Source: Bog-756 sp963806455 (GTDB lineage Bacteria; Actinomycetota; Acidimicrobiia; Acidimicrobiales; RAAP-2). Taken from it: a stretch of DNA of 64,000 nucleotides. Positions 34,311 through 41,969 of this stretch are shown here, one piece after another (position 1 is the stretch's first letter; each line of letters opens with the position of its first letter). The stretch spans positions 310,001 to 374,000 of the forward strand of contig CAWDXZ010000001.1 in NCBI GenBank assembly GCA_963806455.1, read 5' to 3'. The notes beneath the pieces are model-generated. The model made no database searches. It was not told the origin of the DNA and saw only the letters and a list, made by a program, of their open reading frames with translations. The translations under genes and the position numbers were made by a program.

Positions 34311-35543
34311 TCAGCCCGGTTCGTCGAGTTGGGGCAGGCTGATCCGCTCGAGCCACAGGCCGGGGGCGTCCACCTCGGAAGGGGTCGGAAGGTTGGCGGC
34401 CGAGGACCACAGCCGGGACAGGCCGTCCTCCCCGGCTCGCTCCACCACCCCGCTGACGAACGACCGGCCGCGGTCGACCTGGGACTGGTCGAGGTCGAGG
34501 CCGAAGAGCGCCCCGGCCGCCTCCTCGCCCTTCCCCCGCTCGATCCGGCGGCGGTACCACGCTTCGGCCAGCTGCCGGTGGGACCCCACCAGTTTCTGGC
34601 CGACGAGATCGGCGATGTGGTCGGCGTAGGCGTCGACGACCACCGCCAGGGCGGTCAGCCGGTCGGAAGACTGGCGCGACTCGGGGGTGAGGAGATCGCC
34701 GAGCAGCGCCTCGGGGTCGCCGAACATGCCCTGCAGCGACTCGAGGTCCATGCCCATGCCCTCGACGGCCCCCGGGTCCCCGAGCGCGCTCAGCCGTCCG
34801 GCCACGTCCTGCTGGGCCGTCGCCGTGGCCGCCGCCAGTTCGGCCAGCAGCTCGTCCATCCGGGCCCTGATGGCGGGCCGGGAGAGGACCGAGTGGGAGG
34901 CAAGCTCGCGGGCGCAGACCCAGAGGAGGGCCTCCTCCTCGGAGAGGCTCCAGTCGGCGGCGAACGACGCGATGTTGGCCGGGACGAGGATGAGCTCGTC
35001 GGAGGGTAGCCAGGGGATGGCCAGGGGGTACTGGCCGAGGGCCCGTTGCGACAGGTGTCCGACGACCGAGCCCACCTGCAGGCCGAAGAACATCGGTCCG
35101 ATGGCCGTCGCCCACTGGCCGATGAGGCTGCTCAGGCCCCCGGTCGGGTCCTCGCCCGGTGACGGAGCCAGGTCGTCGGTGGTCGGAGGGCGGGGGAGGG
35201 GCCCGACCGGGGGGGCCATCGCGGTCAGGATGCCGCGCCACGAGTCGAGCGCCCGCATCGTCCAGTCACCCCGGCCGACCGGCACACAGGTCAACCTGCG
35301 CCCGTCGGAGGCCACCGGCATGCCGGTGGCCTCGACGACGTTGAGCTCCGCCACCCGGGCCAGCTGCTCGAGCTGGATCCGCTGGATGGGCTCGACGTTC
35401 GGCTCCGGCGTGCTGCCGGTGGCCACGTTCAGCGCGAAGGACCGGGTCATCTCCCACTGGTCCGGGGCGTTGGTCCCGAGCATGTTCATGAGGTCACCGA
35501 GCAGTGACTGGAACGGGTTTCCCGCGTCCCCAGGCTGGGCCAT
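34311..35543 (-). CDS. Zincin-like family protein (DUF2342/TIGR03624 type) lacking the HExxH motif
   Basis: 410 residues. The sequence (ALNVATGS, RIQLEQLARVAELNVVEATG, GPMFFGLQVGSVVGHLSQRALGQYPL, LILVPANIASFAADWSL) follows the actinobacterial putative hydrolase/zincin family. Where members carry HEVTHH, this protein has RELASH: the Glu remains but both zinc-ligand His of HExxH are gone. A metal-independent role is therefore likely. ATG at 35543 lies 6 nt after a TAGCAT -10 box, so it was chosen over GTG 35546. Confidence 0.8.
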   Translation of the reverse strand: MAQPGDAGNPFQSLLGDLMNMLGTNAPDQWEMTRSFALNVATGSTPEPNVEPIQRIQLEQLARVAELNVVEATGMPVASDGRRLTCVPVGRGDWTMRALDSWRGILTAMAPPVGPLPRPPTTDDLAPSPGEDPTGGLSSLIGQWATAIGPMFFGLQVGSVVGHLSQRALGQYPLAIPWLPSDELILVPANIASFAADWSLSEEEALLWVCARELASHSVLSRPAIRARMDELLAELAAATATAQQDVAGRLSALGDPGAVEGMGMDLESLQGMFGDPEALLGDLLTPESRQSSDRLTALAVVVDAYADHIADLVGQKLVGSHRQLAEAWYRRRIERGKGEEAAGALFGLDLDQSQVDRGRSFVSGVVERAGEDGLSRLWSSAANLPTPSEVDAPGLWLERISLPQLDEPG

Positions 35544-35549
35544 CACCTC

Positions 35550-35555
35550 ATGCTA
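35550..35555 (-). promoter_or_regulatory. -10 box before the zincin-like gene
   Basis: On the minus strand TAGCAT lies 6 nt before the ATG at 35543. Its 3' side is within 10 bp of the stop of the upstream gene (35553). Confidence 0.5.
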
Positions 35556-36878
35556 CGGCGAGGAGTTGGCGCCCGGGACATCGGGGTCCGGGTCGGTCAA
35601 GGTGGCGGTCACCGGGACCTGGGAGCCATCCTGGACCACGTCCAGCTCGACCGGCCTCTCGGGCGGTTCGGCGTAGAGGCGGGTGTCGAGCTCGGCCTTG
35701 GACCGGACGGGGTAGCCGCCCACACCGGTGATGACGTCGCCCACCTGCAAGCCGGCCGTCGACGCCGGGCTCCCCGGAGCGACGCTGTCGATCCGGGCAC
35801 CGTCGGTCGGGTTTGTGGCCAGCGCCACCGTCGTGGCGGTGCGGGCCGACCCCGGGTCGGCGGAGACGGCGTCAGTGGTCTGGATCCCGAGCCAGCCGTG
35901 GTCCACCTCCCCCGAGGTGACGAGCTGCTGGGCCACACCGAGGACGAGCTCGGCCGGGAGGAAGACGGCGGTCGTCGACCCGTCGGACTGCACGGTGCGC
36001 TCCAACATCCCCGACACGTGGCCGGCGGCGTCGAGCAAAGGGCACCCGATGTCGTCCCCGGAGAGCGGGGCGTCGACCACGGCCACGGCGAACATCCCCG
36101 TGGCCGGGTCCGCGCCGTCGGCGCGGCCGGCCGACAGCACCGTTCCGGCGTACACCCTGGCGGTCGGCGGCGCGCCGCTGCGGCGGCCCGGCGCGATTGC
36201 CACGGCCATGGCCAACGAGCCGGTGGCGGGGTCGCCCGGGTCGAAACTGGCGGCGGGAAGGTCGTCGCCGATCCGCAGCACGGCCAGCTGCGACTGCTGG
36301 TCCACGCCCACGACGTCGGCCGGCAGCTCGGCCCCGGTGCCCTCCATGACCGTGATCGTCCGCGCCCGGGAGACCAGCGCCGATCCGGTGACGACGATGC
36401 CGCCCGACAGGGCCACCAGGCCGGTCCCGACCGAGGTGCCATGGCCGTTGGTGACCCGCAGGCCGACCAGCGACGGCCCGGCGGTGGACACCGCGCCGTC
36501 GACGGCCGCGGCACCGGGGATGCGGCTCGCCCCCGCTTCGGTGGTCGGCTCGCCGGTCAGGGATGCCATGGGCGTCGAGCCACCCTGGTCACCTTCGGAC
36601 GATCCGGCGGTCATGATGGCGAGGCCGGTGGCCATCAGGGCCAGCACGACGCACGCCGTGGCCCCCCCGGCGATCCAGGGTCCCGAGCGCGACTGACCCC
36701 GGGATTTGACGGTGGCCGGCGGGGGAGCGGCCGGGCCCGACGAGCGGGCGCCGGACTCCGAGGGATGTCGCCACAGCCGGTCATCGGGCGGGATCCATCC
36801 CCGTATGCCTCCGCCGTCGACGTCGTCCCACCACTCGTCACCAGGGTCTCCCGACACACCCCGGTCCTCTGCGTCCAC
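35553..36878 (-). CDS. Trypsin-fold/PDZ pseudo-protease, membrane-anchored
   Basis: 441 residues. After an acidic N-terminus with a WIPPDDRLWRHPSE motif and one membrane segment (about 83-105), a chymotrypsin-like fold and a PDZ domain (DHGWLGIQTTDA to the end) follow. All triad positions are changed: TNNHV is replaced by TGSAL, the DLAVL Asp by Gln (SQLAVLRI), and GNSGGPL by GDDIGCPL. It is thus very likely a non-catalytic binding protein. GTG at 36878 sits 7 nt after TAACCT; longer starts add only Ala/Gly/Pro. Divergent from mreB with 122 bp between starts. Confidence 0.82.
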   Translation of the reverse strand: MDAEDRGVSGDPGDEWWDDVDGGGIRGWIPPDDRLWRHPSESGARSSGPAAPPPATVKSRGQSRSGPWIAGGATACVVLALMATGLAIMTAGSSEGDQGGSTPMASLTGEPTTEAGASRIPGAAAVDGAVSTAGPSLVGLRVTNGHGTSVGTGLVALSGGIVVTGSALVSRARTITVMEGTGAELPADVVGVDQQSQLAVLRIGDDLPAASFDPGDPATGSLAMAVAIAPGRRSGAPPTARVYAGTVLSAGRADGADPATGMFAVAVVDAPLSGDDIGCPLLDAAGHVSGMLERTVQSDGSTTAVFLPAELVLGVAQQLVTSGEVDHGWLGIQTTDAVSADPGSARTATTVALATNPTDGARIDSVAPGSPASTAGLQVGDVITGVGGYPVRSKAELDTRLYAEPPERPVELDVVQDGSQVPVTATLTDPDPDVPGANSSP

Positions 36879-36885
36879 GCCGACG

Positions 36886-36891
36886 AGGTTA
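36886..36891 (-). promoter_or_regulatory. -10 box before the pseudo-protease gene
   Basis: On the minus strand TAACCT lies 7 nt before the GTG at 36878 with no Shine-Dalgarno. It faces the mreB promoter. Confidence 0.5.
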
Positions 36892-36988
36892 CCGATCCGG
36901 GGGGCCGATGGGGCGTCGCCACCGGCGGCGGTCGTGCCGGATGTGGGGCCCGGTGACCGTGCCACACCGGCCGTTGACACCGGGGCCC

Positions 36989-36994
36989 TACGAT
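36989..36994 (+). promoter_or_regulatory. -10 box before mreB
   Basis: TACGAT lies 6 nt before the GTG of mreB. A perfect TTGACA is at 36974-36979, but only 9 nt away, too close to act as its -35. Confidence 0.5.
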
Positions 36995-37000
36995 GACGGC

Positions 37001-38005
37001 GTGGCTCGGGACCTCGCGATAGACCTCGGGACGGCCAACACCCTGGTCTACGCCAGGGGCAAGGGCATCGTGTTGAACCAGCCGACGGTCATCGCCCTCA
37101 ACACCCGGACCCACGAGGTCCTGGCGGTGGGGAACGAGGCCTGGAAGATGATCGGCCGGACGCCGGGGTACATCGTGGCCGTGCGCCCCCTGCGGGAGGG
37201 GGCCATCACCGACTTCGACATCACCGAGCGGATGATCAGGCTGCTCCTCCGGCGGGCCGGTATCACCAAGCTCAACCGACCCCGCGTGCTGATCTGCGTC
37301 CCTTCGGCCATCACCTCGGTCGAACGCCGGGCGGTCAAGGAGGCGGCGCGACGGGCCGGTGCCTCGGCGGCCCACCTCATCGAGCAACCGATGGCGGCGG
37401 CCATCGGCGCCGGCTTGGACATCCACGAGCCCGTCGGCAACATGGTCGTCGACGTGGGCGGTGGGACCACCGAAACGGCGGTGATCTCACTCGGTGGGGT
37501 GGTCGCGTCCCACGCCATCCGATGCGGCGGGTTCGACATGGACGCGGCCATCCAGCACTACGTGCGCCACGAACACGGGATCGCCATCGGGGAGCGCACC
37601 GGGGAGGAGCTGAAGATGGCCATCGGGTCGGCCTTGCCCTACGCCGACGAGCTGAAGGCGGAGGTCCGGGGGCGCGAGATCACCACCGGGCTGCCGAAGA
37701 CCGTCGTCATCTCCCCGGACGAGATCCGCTACGCCCTCCGGGACCAGGTGGACCAGATCGTCACGACCGTCGTCGGCTGCCTGGGGGAGTCGCCACCCGA
37801 GCTGGCCCAGGACATCATGTACGAGGGCATACACCTGGTGGGCGGGGGGGCGATGCTGCGGGGGCTGGCCAACAAGCTGGCCGACGAGACCGAGGTGCCC
37901 GTGCACCTGGTGGCCACCCCGCTCGAGTGCGTGGTGCTCGGCGCGGGACTGTGCCTCGACTCCTTCGACAGCCTCCGTCCGATCTTCGCCGCCGCCGAGT
38001 CCTGA
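37001..38005 (+). CDS. mreB: Rod-shape-determining protein MreB/Mbl
   Basis: 334-residue bacterial actin. Phosphate-1 loop DLAIDLGTANTLVY, connector AYRP-type IEQPMAAAIGAGLDI, phosphate-2 VVDVGGGTTETAVISLGG, and adenosine motif GIHLVGGGAMLRGLANKL are all present. It directs cell-wall insertion along the cell. GTG at 37001 was chosen from the start MARDLAIDLGT. mreC, mreD and rodA do not follow, so this is a stand-alone mreB. Confidence 0.94.
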   Translation: MARDLAIDLGTANTLVYARGKGIVLNQPTVIALNTRTHEVLAVGNEAWKMIGRTPGYIVAVRPLREGAITDFDITERMIRLLLRRAGITKLNRPRVLICVPSAITSVERRAVKEAARRAGASAAHLIEQPMAAAIGAGLDIHEPVGNMVVDVGGGTTETAVISLGGVVASHAIRCGGFDMDAAIQHYVRHEHGIAIGERTGEELKMAIGSALPYADELKAEVRGREITTGLPKTVVISPDEIRYALRDQVDQIVTTVVGCLGESPPELAQDIMYEGIHLVGGGAMLRGLANKLADETEVPVHLVATPLECVVLGAGLCLDSFDSLRPIFAAAES

Positions 38006-38031
38006 GCGCCCGTCGGCTCGCCGGAGCGGGA

Positions 38032-38706
38032 CTACTCCACGGCCAGGAGGTCCTCGGCCACCTGGCGCACCTGCCAGTCGCGGTCCTCCAGGCATCGCCG
38101 CAGCGCGGCCGCGACCGACGGTCCGTCGAAGGCGGCGAGCGCGACCGCGGCGCGCCGCCGGATGGCGGGCTTGTCGGTGAGAGCCGACTCGACGGCCGGT
38201 AGTCCGGCCGGGTCGCCGATGGCGCCCAGGGCGGCCACGGCGGCCTCCCGGCACAGCGGGTCGCGGTGCCCGGAAGCGGCCGACGCCAGCGCGGTCAGCG
38301 CCGGGACAAGGGTCGGGTCGCCGCGCTCTCCCGCCGACCAGGCCGCCATCTCCACCACCGACGGGTCGGGGTCTCCGAGGACCCCGGCCAGGTCGACCGC
38401 CGGGCGGCGGGCCGCCAGCTCGCTGCCGCGCCGGCGTACCGGGGCGGCCGGGTCCTCCAGGGCGTGGCGCAGGTCATGGTCGGTCAGGACGCCGAGCCGG
38501 TCGAGGGCACCGAGGGCGGTGGCCCGGACGGCCGGGGCCCCGTCGGCCAGCCCGAGCCGGGCCGCATCCACGTCGCCGCGGTGGCCGGCCAGCGCCACCC
38601 GGCGCCGACGCTCGGTGACGGCCGGATCGGGCGGTTCCGTGGCAGGCTTCCCGGTGGGGCCTGTCCCGTCCGGCGCGTCGAGATGCGGGGGGCCAGGGTC
38701 TACCAC
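38032..38706 (-). CDS. HEAT-repeat protein
   Basis: 224 residues built of about five alpha-hairpin HEAT/PBS-lyase-type repeats of some 30 residues (for example AAWSAGERGDPTLVPALTAL and AAVAALGAIGDPAGLPAVESAL) after a Pro-rich start. Such repeats are protein-binding scaffolds or, in one subgroup, bilin lyases; no catalytic residue is evident. The GTG start lies 9 nt from the divergent ATG of the PDZ/Lon gene. The stop faces mreB, 26 nt away. Confidence 0.75.
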   Translation of the reverse strand: MVDPGPPHLDAPDGTGPTGKPATEPPDPAVTERRRRVALAGHRGDVDAARLGLADGAPAVRATALGALDRLGVLTDHDLRHALEDPAAPVRRRGSELAARRPAVDLAGVLGDPDPSVVEMAAWSAGERGDPTLVPALTALASAASGHRDPLCREAAVAALGAIGDPAGLPAVESALTDKPAIRRRAAVALAAFDGPSVAAALRRCLEDRDWQVRQVAEDLLAVE

Positions 38707-38712
38707 CGCACC

Positions 38713-38718
38713 ACTATG
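38713..38718 (-). promoter_or_regulatory. -10 box of the HEAT gene inside the divergent start codon
   Basis: On the minus strand CATAGT lies 6 nt before the GTG at 38706. It overlaps the ATG (38716-38718) of the gene on the other strand. Confidence 0.35.
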
Positions 38719-39963
38719 ACCGAGGACCGCGACTCCGTGCCCACACCGACGCCATCTCCCTCGCGCGACGATCCGGTGGGCATGGACGCGTTGCTCGTCC
38801 CTTCACCGGAGGCCGGTCCCGGTCACGGCACCGGGGCGGCCGCGACGCCTGGACCCGGCCCGATGAACCCGGTGGCCAGCCCTCCCGCCCCGCCGCGGCG
38901 GAGGCGCCGCCGCTGGCCCTGGGTCGTCCTCATCCTGGTGGTGGTGGTCCTCGCCACCGCGTCCCGGTGGAACCTGGACTACTACGCCGTGCAGCCGGGG
39001 TCGGCCCAGTCGGTGCAGCAGTACATCACCGTGCCGCCCGCCCGGGGCCACCGGGTCAATCATCCCGTGCTGCTGACCGATGTCGAGATCGGCCGGGTGA
39101 CCGCCTTGTCCTATCTCTTCTATGAGCTCCAGGGCGACACGTCGCTCGAGCCGGTGGACGCGGTCACCGGTGGCACCCCGCCGTCGCAACTCGACGCCCA
39201 GGGGAACCTCGAGATGTCCCAAGCCGAAGCATCGGCCAAGACGGCCGCCCTGCGTCGTCTGGGCTATCCGGTCACGTCCACCGCGGCCGGTGCTGTGATC
39301 TTCGGGACGTACCCCGGGACTCCCGCCTACGCCGTCCTCAACGTCAGCGACGTCATCACCGCGGTGGACGGGACCCCGACTCCGACGGCCGGCGACCTCA
39401 CCGCCACCCTGCGCCACTTCCGTTCCGGCCAGACGGTCACGCTGACCGTCCGGCGGGGAGGCGCGGCGGCGCCGACTCCCGTGCCGGTCACCTTGAAGAG
39501 CACCAAGGTCGACCTCGGAGGCGGTGAGACGGCCACGCTCGACCTCGGGATCCAGCCCGAGGATCAGGTCGACTACACCTACCCCTTCCCGGTCGCCATC
39601 GATGTGACCGACATCGGGGGGCCCTCGGCGGGGCTGGCCATGACCCTCGGGGTCATCGACGCACTGACCACCGGATCGGTGACCGGCGGCCGCACGGTGG
39701 CGGCAACGGGGACCATCGACAGCCAGGGCAATGTGGGGGATGTCGGGGGCGTGGCCCAGAAGACCGTGGCCGTGGAGAACGCCGGGGCGTCGATCTTTCT
39801 GGTGCCGCCGCAGGAGTACAAGGTGGCGATGGCAAAGGACCGCCCCGGACTCAGCATCTACGCCGTGTCCACCCTGGGTCAGGCCCTGGCCGTGCTGGCC
39901 GCGCACGGTGGATCGGTGCCCGGGACGCCGTCGCCGGCAGCTCCCGCCGCCGCCGTGGGATGA
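38716..39963 (+). CDS. YlbL-type PDZ/Lon-like serine protease
   Basis: 415 residues. A Pro-rich cytoplasmic start, a basic stretch (RRRRRR) and one membrane segment (about 73-91) lead to a PDZ domain (around NVSDVITAVDGTPTPTAGD) and a C-terminal Lon protease domain with the Ser-Lys dyad: Ser in GGPSAGLAMTLG and Lys in VGGVAQKTVAV. This is the pattern of YlbL/SepM proteases, which cleave exported peptides or membrane proteins. The ATG lies just 9 nt from the divergent HEAT gene; leaderless start likely. Confidence 0.88.
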   Translation: MTEDRDSVPTPTPSPSRDDPVGMDALLVPSPEAGPGHGTGAAATPGPGPMNPVASPPAPPRRRRRRWPWVVLILVVVVLATASRWNLDYYAVQPGSAQSVQQYITVPPARGHRVNHPVLLTDVEIGRVTALSYLFYELQGDTSLEPVDAVTGGTPPSQLDAQGNLEMSQAEASAKTAALRRLGYPVTSTAAGAVIFGTYPGTPAYAVLNVSDVITAVDGTPTPTAGDLTATLRHFRSGQTVTLTVRRGGAAAPTPVPVTLKSTKVDLGGGETATLDLGIQPEDQVDYTYPFPVAIDVTDIGGPSAGLAMTLGVIDALTTGSVTGGRTVAATGTIDSQGNVGDVGGVAQKTVAVENAGASIFLVPPQEYKVAMAKDRPGLSIYAVSTLGQALAVLAAHGGSVPGTPSPAAPAAAVG

Positions 39964-39986
39964 CCGGATCAGGGGACCGACCGTCG

Positions 39987-39992
39987 TAGGCT
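39987..39992 (+). promoter_or_regulatory. -10 box before the DivIVA-domain gene
   Basis: TAGGCT lies 6 nt before the ATG at 39999, with no Shine-Dalgarno. Confidence 0.55.
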
Positions 39993-39998
39993 TCGGCT

Positions 39999-41960
39999 AT
40001 GCCCGAGGAACGACTGGTGACAATCACTTCCTCCTCGCACCTGGCTCCCGACGAAGTGGCACGGCATTCGTTCGGCTCGGTGCGGCGGGGGTACGACACC
40101 TCTGAAGTCCGCGCCTACCTCGAGTCCATCGCCGCCGGTCTCCGGGGGATCGCCGAGCGGGAGCAGCAGCTCCTCCACGAGCTGTCCGACGCCGAGTACC
40201 GGGCCGCCCATCCGGTGCTCGACGAGCCCACCCTGTCCGCCGCCGTGGGCACCGAGACGGCCCGGGTGCTCCACAGTGCCCACGAGGCCGCCGCCGAAAT
40301 GGTGGCCAAGGCCGAGGCGGAGGCCAACCGGCTGCTGACCGAGGCCCGCGAGGAGATCGAGCAGACCCGGGCCCAGACCGAGGCCCGTCTGGCCGCCATG
40401 GCCGCCGACGCCGAGGTCGTGGCGAACGATCTCCGCGAGCGGGCCGCCCAGCAGGCGGCCGCCCACATGGAGTCGGTGCAGCGAGAGGCGGAGGAGATCC
40501 TCTCCCAGGCGCGCGACCAGTGCCGGGCCATGGTCGAAGAGGCACAGGGGCTGCGATCCCGGGTCCTGGCCGACCTGTCCAAGCGGCGCAAGGTGCTCCA
40601 CGCCCAGATCGAACAGCTGCGGGCCGGGCGCGAGCGGCTGGCCGAGACGGTCAAGGACGTGCGCCGGTCGGTCGACGTGATCGCCGACGAGCTCTTCGCC
40701 GCCGAGGACAACGCCCGCCTGGCCGCCGAGGCGGCCGGACGGGAGGCGCTGGATCGCCCCGACGAGAGTACGCCGGAGGAGCTGGCCGCCCTCCTGTTGG
40801 CCGACGAGGCGGAGGCCGCGGCCGCGGCCGTGCCCACCGTCGCGGCCGAGGCGGAGATCGCCGAAGTCACCGAGATGGTGGAGGTGGAGGTGGCCGAGGT
40901 CACCGAGGTGATGGAGGTGGAGGTGGCGCCGTCTGAGGCGGCGGGCGTTCCGGCCGGCGTCGGGAGCCCCGGCGGCGCCGAATGGCCCGCCGGGGAGGCC
41001 GGCTCGGAGGAGGGCGGCTCGGCCCACCCCGCCGCCACCTCGCCCGTCGAGGCGCTGTTCGCCAAGATTCGGGCCGGCCGGGCCGGCGCGGGTCCCGAGG
41101 AGCAGGGCAGGGCCTCCCCGGTCACCGCCGACACCGAGGACGGTGGGGAGAGGCCGAAGGACCGGCCCGGAGACGGGGAGGCCGGGGGGGCAGACGAGGA
41201 GAAGGCCGGCCAGGCCGGCGGCCAGGCCGGCGGGGTGGCCGAGGAGGCCGGCGGGGCGGACGAGGGCGAGCCGGACGGGCCGCCGGAGGACCGCAACCCC
41301 CTGGCCATCCGTCGGGACGAGCTGGTGGCACCGATCGTGAAGGCGTTGTCGCGCCGACTCAAGCGGACCCTCCAGGACGGGCAGAACGAGCTCCTCGACA
41401 CCCTGCGCTCCAATGGGTCGAAGTGGTCGGCGGACCTGCTTCCCGACCTCACCGAACAGATGGACTCCTATGCGACCGCCGCCCTGCCGATCCTGGAGGA
41501 GGCGGCCGAGGCGGGTGTGGCCTTTGCCGGGACGAAGAAGTCGTCCGGGCCTTCGACAGACGAGCTGATCGGCATCGCCGACGGGCTGGCGGAGGCGGTG
41601 GTCGGCCCGTTGCGCCGGCGACTCGCCGACGATGACGGGCTCGCGGATGCGGACGAGTCTGTGGTGGCCGAGCATGTCGGTTCGGCGTTCCGGGAGTGGA
41701 AGGGCGAGCGGATCGAGCGGCTGGCCGGGGACCACGTCATCTCGGCATTCTCGGCGGGCACCATCGCCGCGGCCAAGGGCAAGAAGGCGGTCGAGCTCGA
41801 GTGGGTGTCCGACTCGGGTTCGGGCGAGGCACCCTGTCCCGATTGCGAGGACAACGGACTGAACGGGTCACTGCGACCGGACGAGGAGTTTCCCACCGGC
41901 CACCGGCATCCTCCGGCTCATCCCGGCTGTCGATGCCTCCTGGCTGTCTCTGCCACCTAG
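39999..41960 (+). CDS. DivIVA coiled-coil protein with phage-head-morphogenesis-like C-terminus
   Basis: 653 residues. The N-terminus (HSFGSVRRGYDTSEVRAYLES) is a DivIVA membrane-curvature domain. A long coiled coil (about 45-250), an acidic Val/Glu repeat (about 285-310) and a Gly/Ala/Glu-rich linker (about 315-430) follow. A helical domain of about 200 residues ends in CPDCEDNGLNG (Cys613, Cys616) and HRHPPAHPGCRC. The Cys-x2-Cys...G...PP-x-H-P-x-CRC arrangement is the closing motif of SPP1 gp7/Mu F-type phage head-morphogenesis proteins. This combination is not a family I know. It may localise to poles or septum. The stop TAG forms part of the next gene's -10 box. Confidence 0.82.
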   Translation: MPEERLVTITSSSHLAPDEVARHSFGSVRRGYDTSEVRAYLESIAAGLRGIAEREQQLLHELSDAEYRAAHPVLDEPTLSAAVGTETARVLHSAHEAAAEMVAKAEAEANRLLTEAREEIEQTRAQTEARLAAMAADAEVVANDLRERAAQQAAAHMESVQREAEEILSQARDQCRAMVEEAQGLRSRVLADLSKRRKVLHAQIEQLRAGRERLAETVKDVRRSVDVIADELFAAEDNARLAAEAAGREALDRPDESTPEELAALLLADEAEAAAAAVPTVAAEAEIAEVTEMVEVEVAEVTEVMEVEVAPSEAAGVPAGVGSPGGAEWPAGEAGSEEGGSAHPAATSPVEALFAKIRAGRAGAGPEEQGRASPVTADTEDGGERPKDRPGDGEAGGADEEKAGQAGGQAGGVAEEAGGADEGEPDGPPEDRNPLAIRRDELVAPIVKALSRRLKRTLQDGQNELLDTLRSNGSKWSADLLPDLTEQMDSYATAALPILEEAAEAGVAFAGTKKSSGPSTDELIGIADGLAEAVVGPLRRRLADDDGLADADESVVAEHVGSAFREWKGERIERLAGDHVISAFSAGTIAAAKGKKAVELEWVSDSGSGEAPCPDCEDNGLNGSLRPDEEFPTGHRHPPAHPGCRCLLAVSAT

Positions 41961-41963
41961 GCT
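41958..41963 (+). promoter_or_regulatory. -10 box overlapping the DivIVA gene stop
   Basis: TAGGCT contains the TAG stop of the preceding gene and lies 6 nt before the GTG at 41970. Confidence 0.55.
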
Positions 41964-41969
41964 GCTCTC

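Noticed and set aside
36974..36994. Classical -35/-10 promoter of mreB using TTGACA
   Set aside because: The hexamers are only 9 bp apart, too close for sigma-70 binding, so TTGACA is probably incidental.
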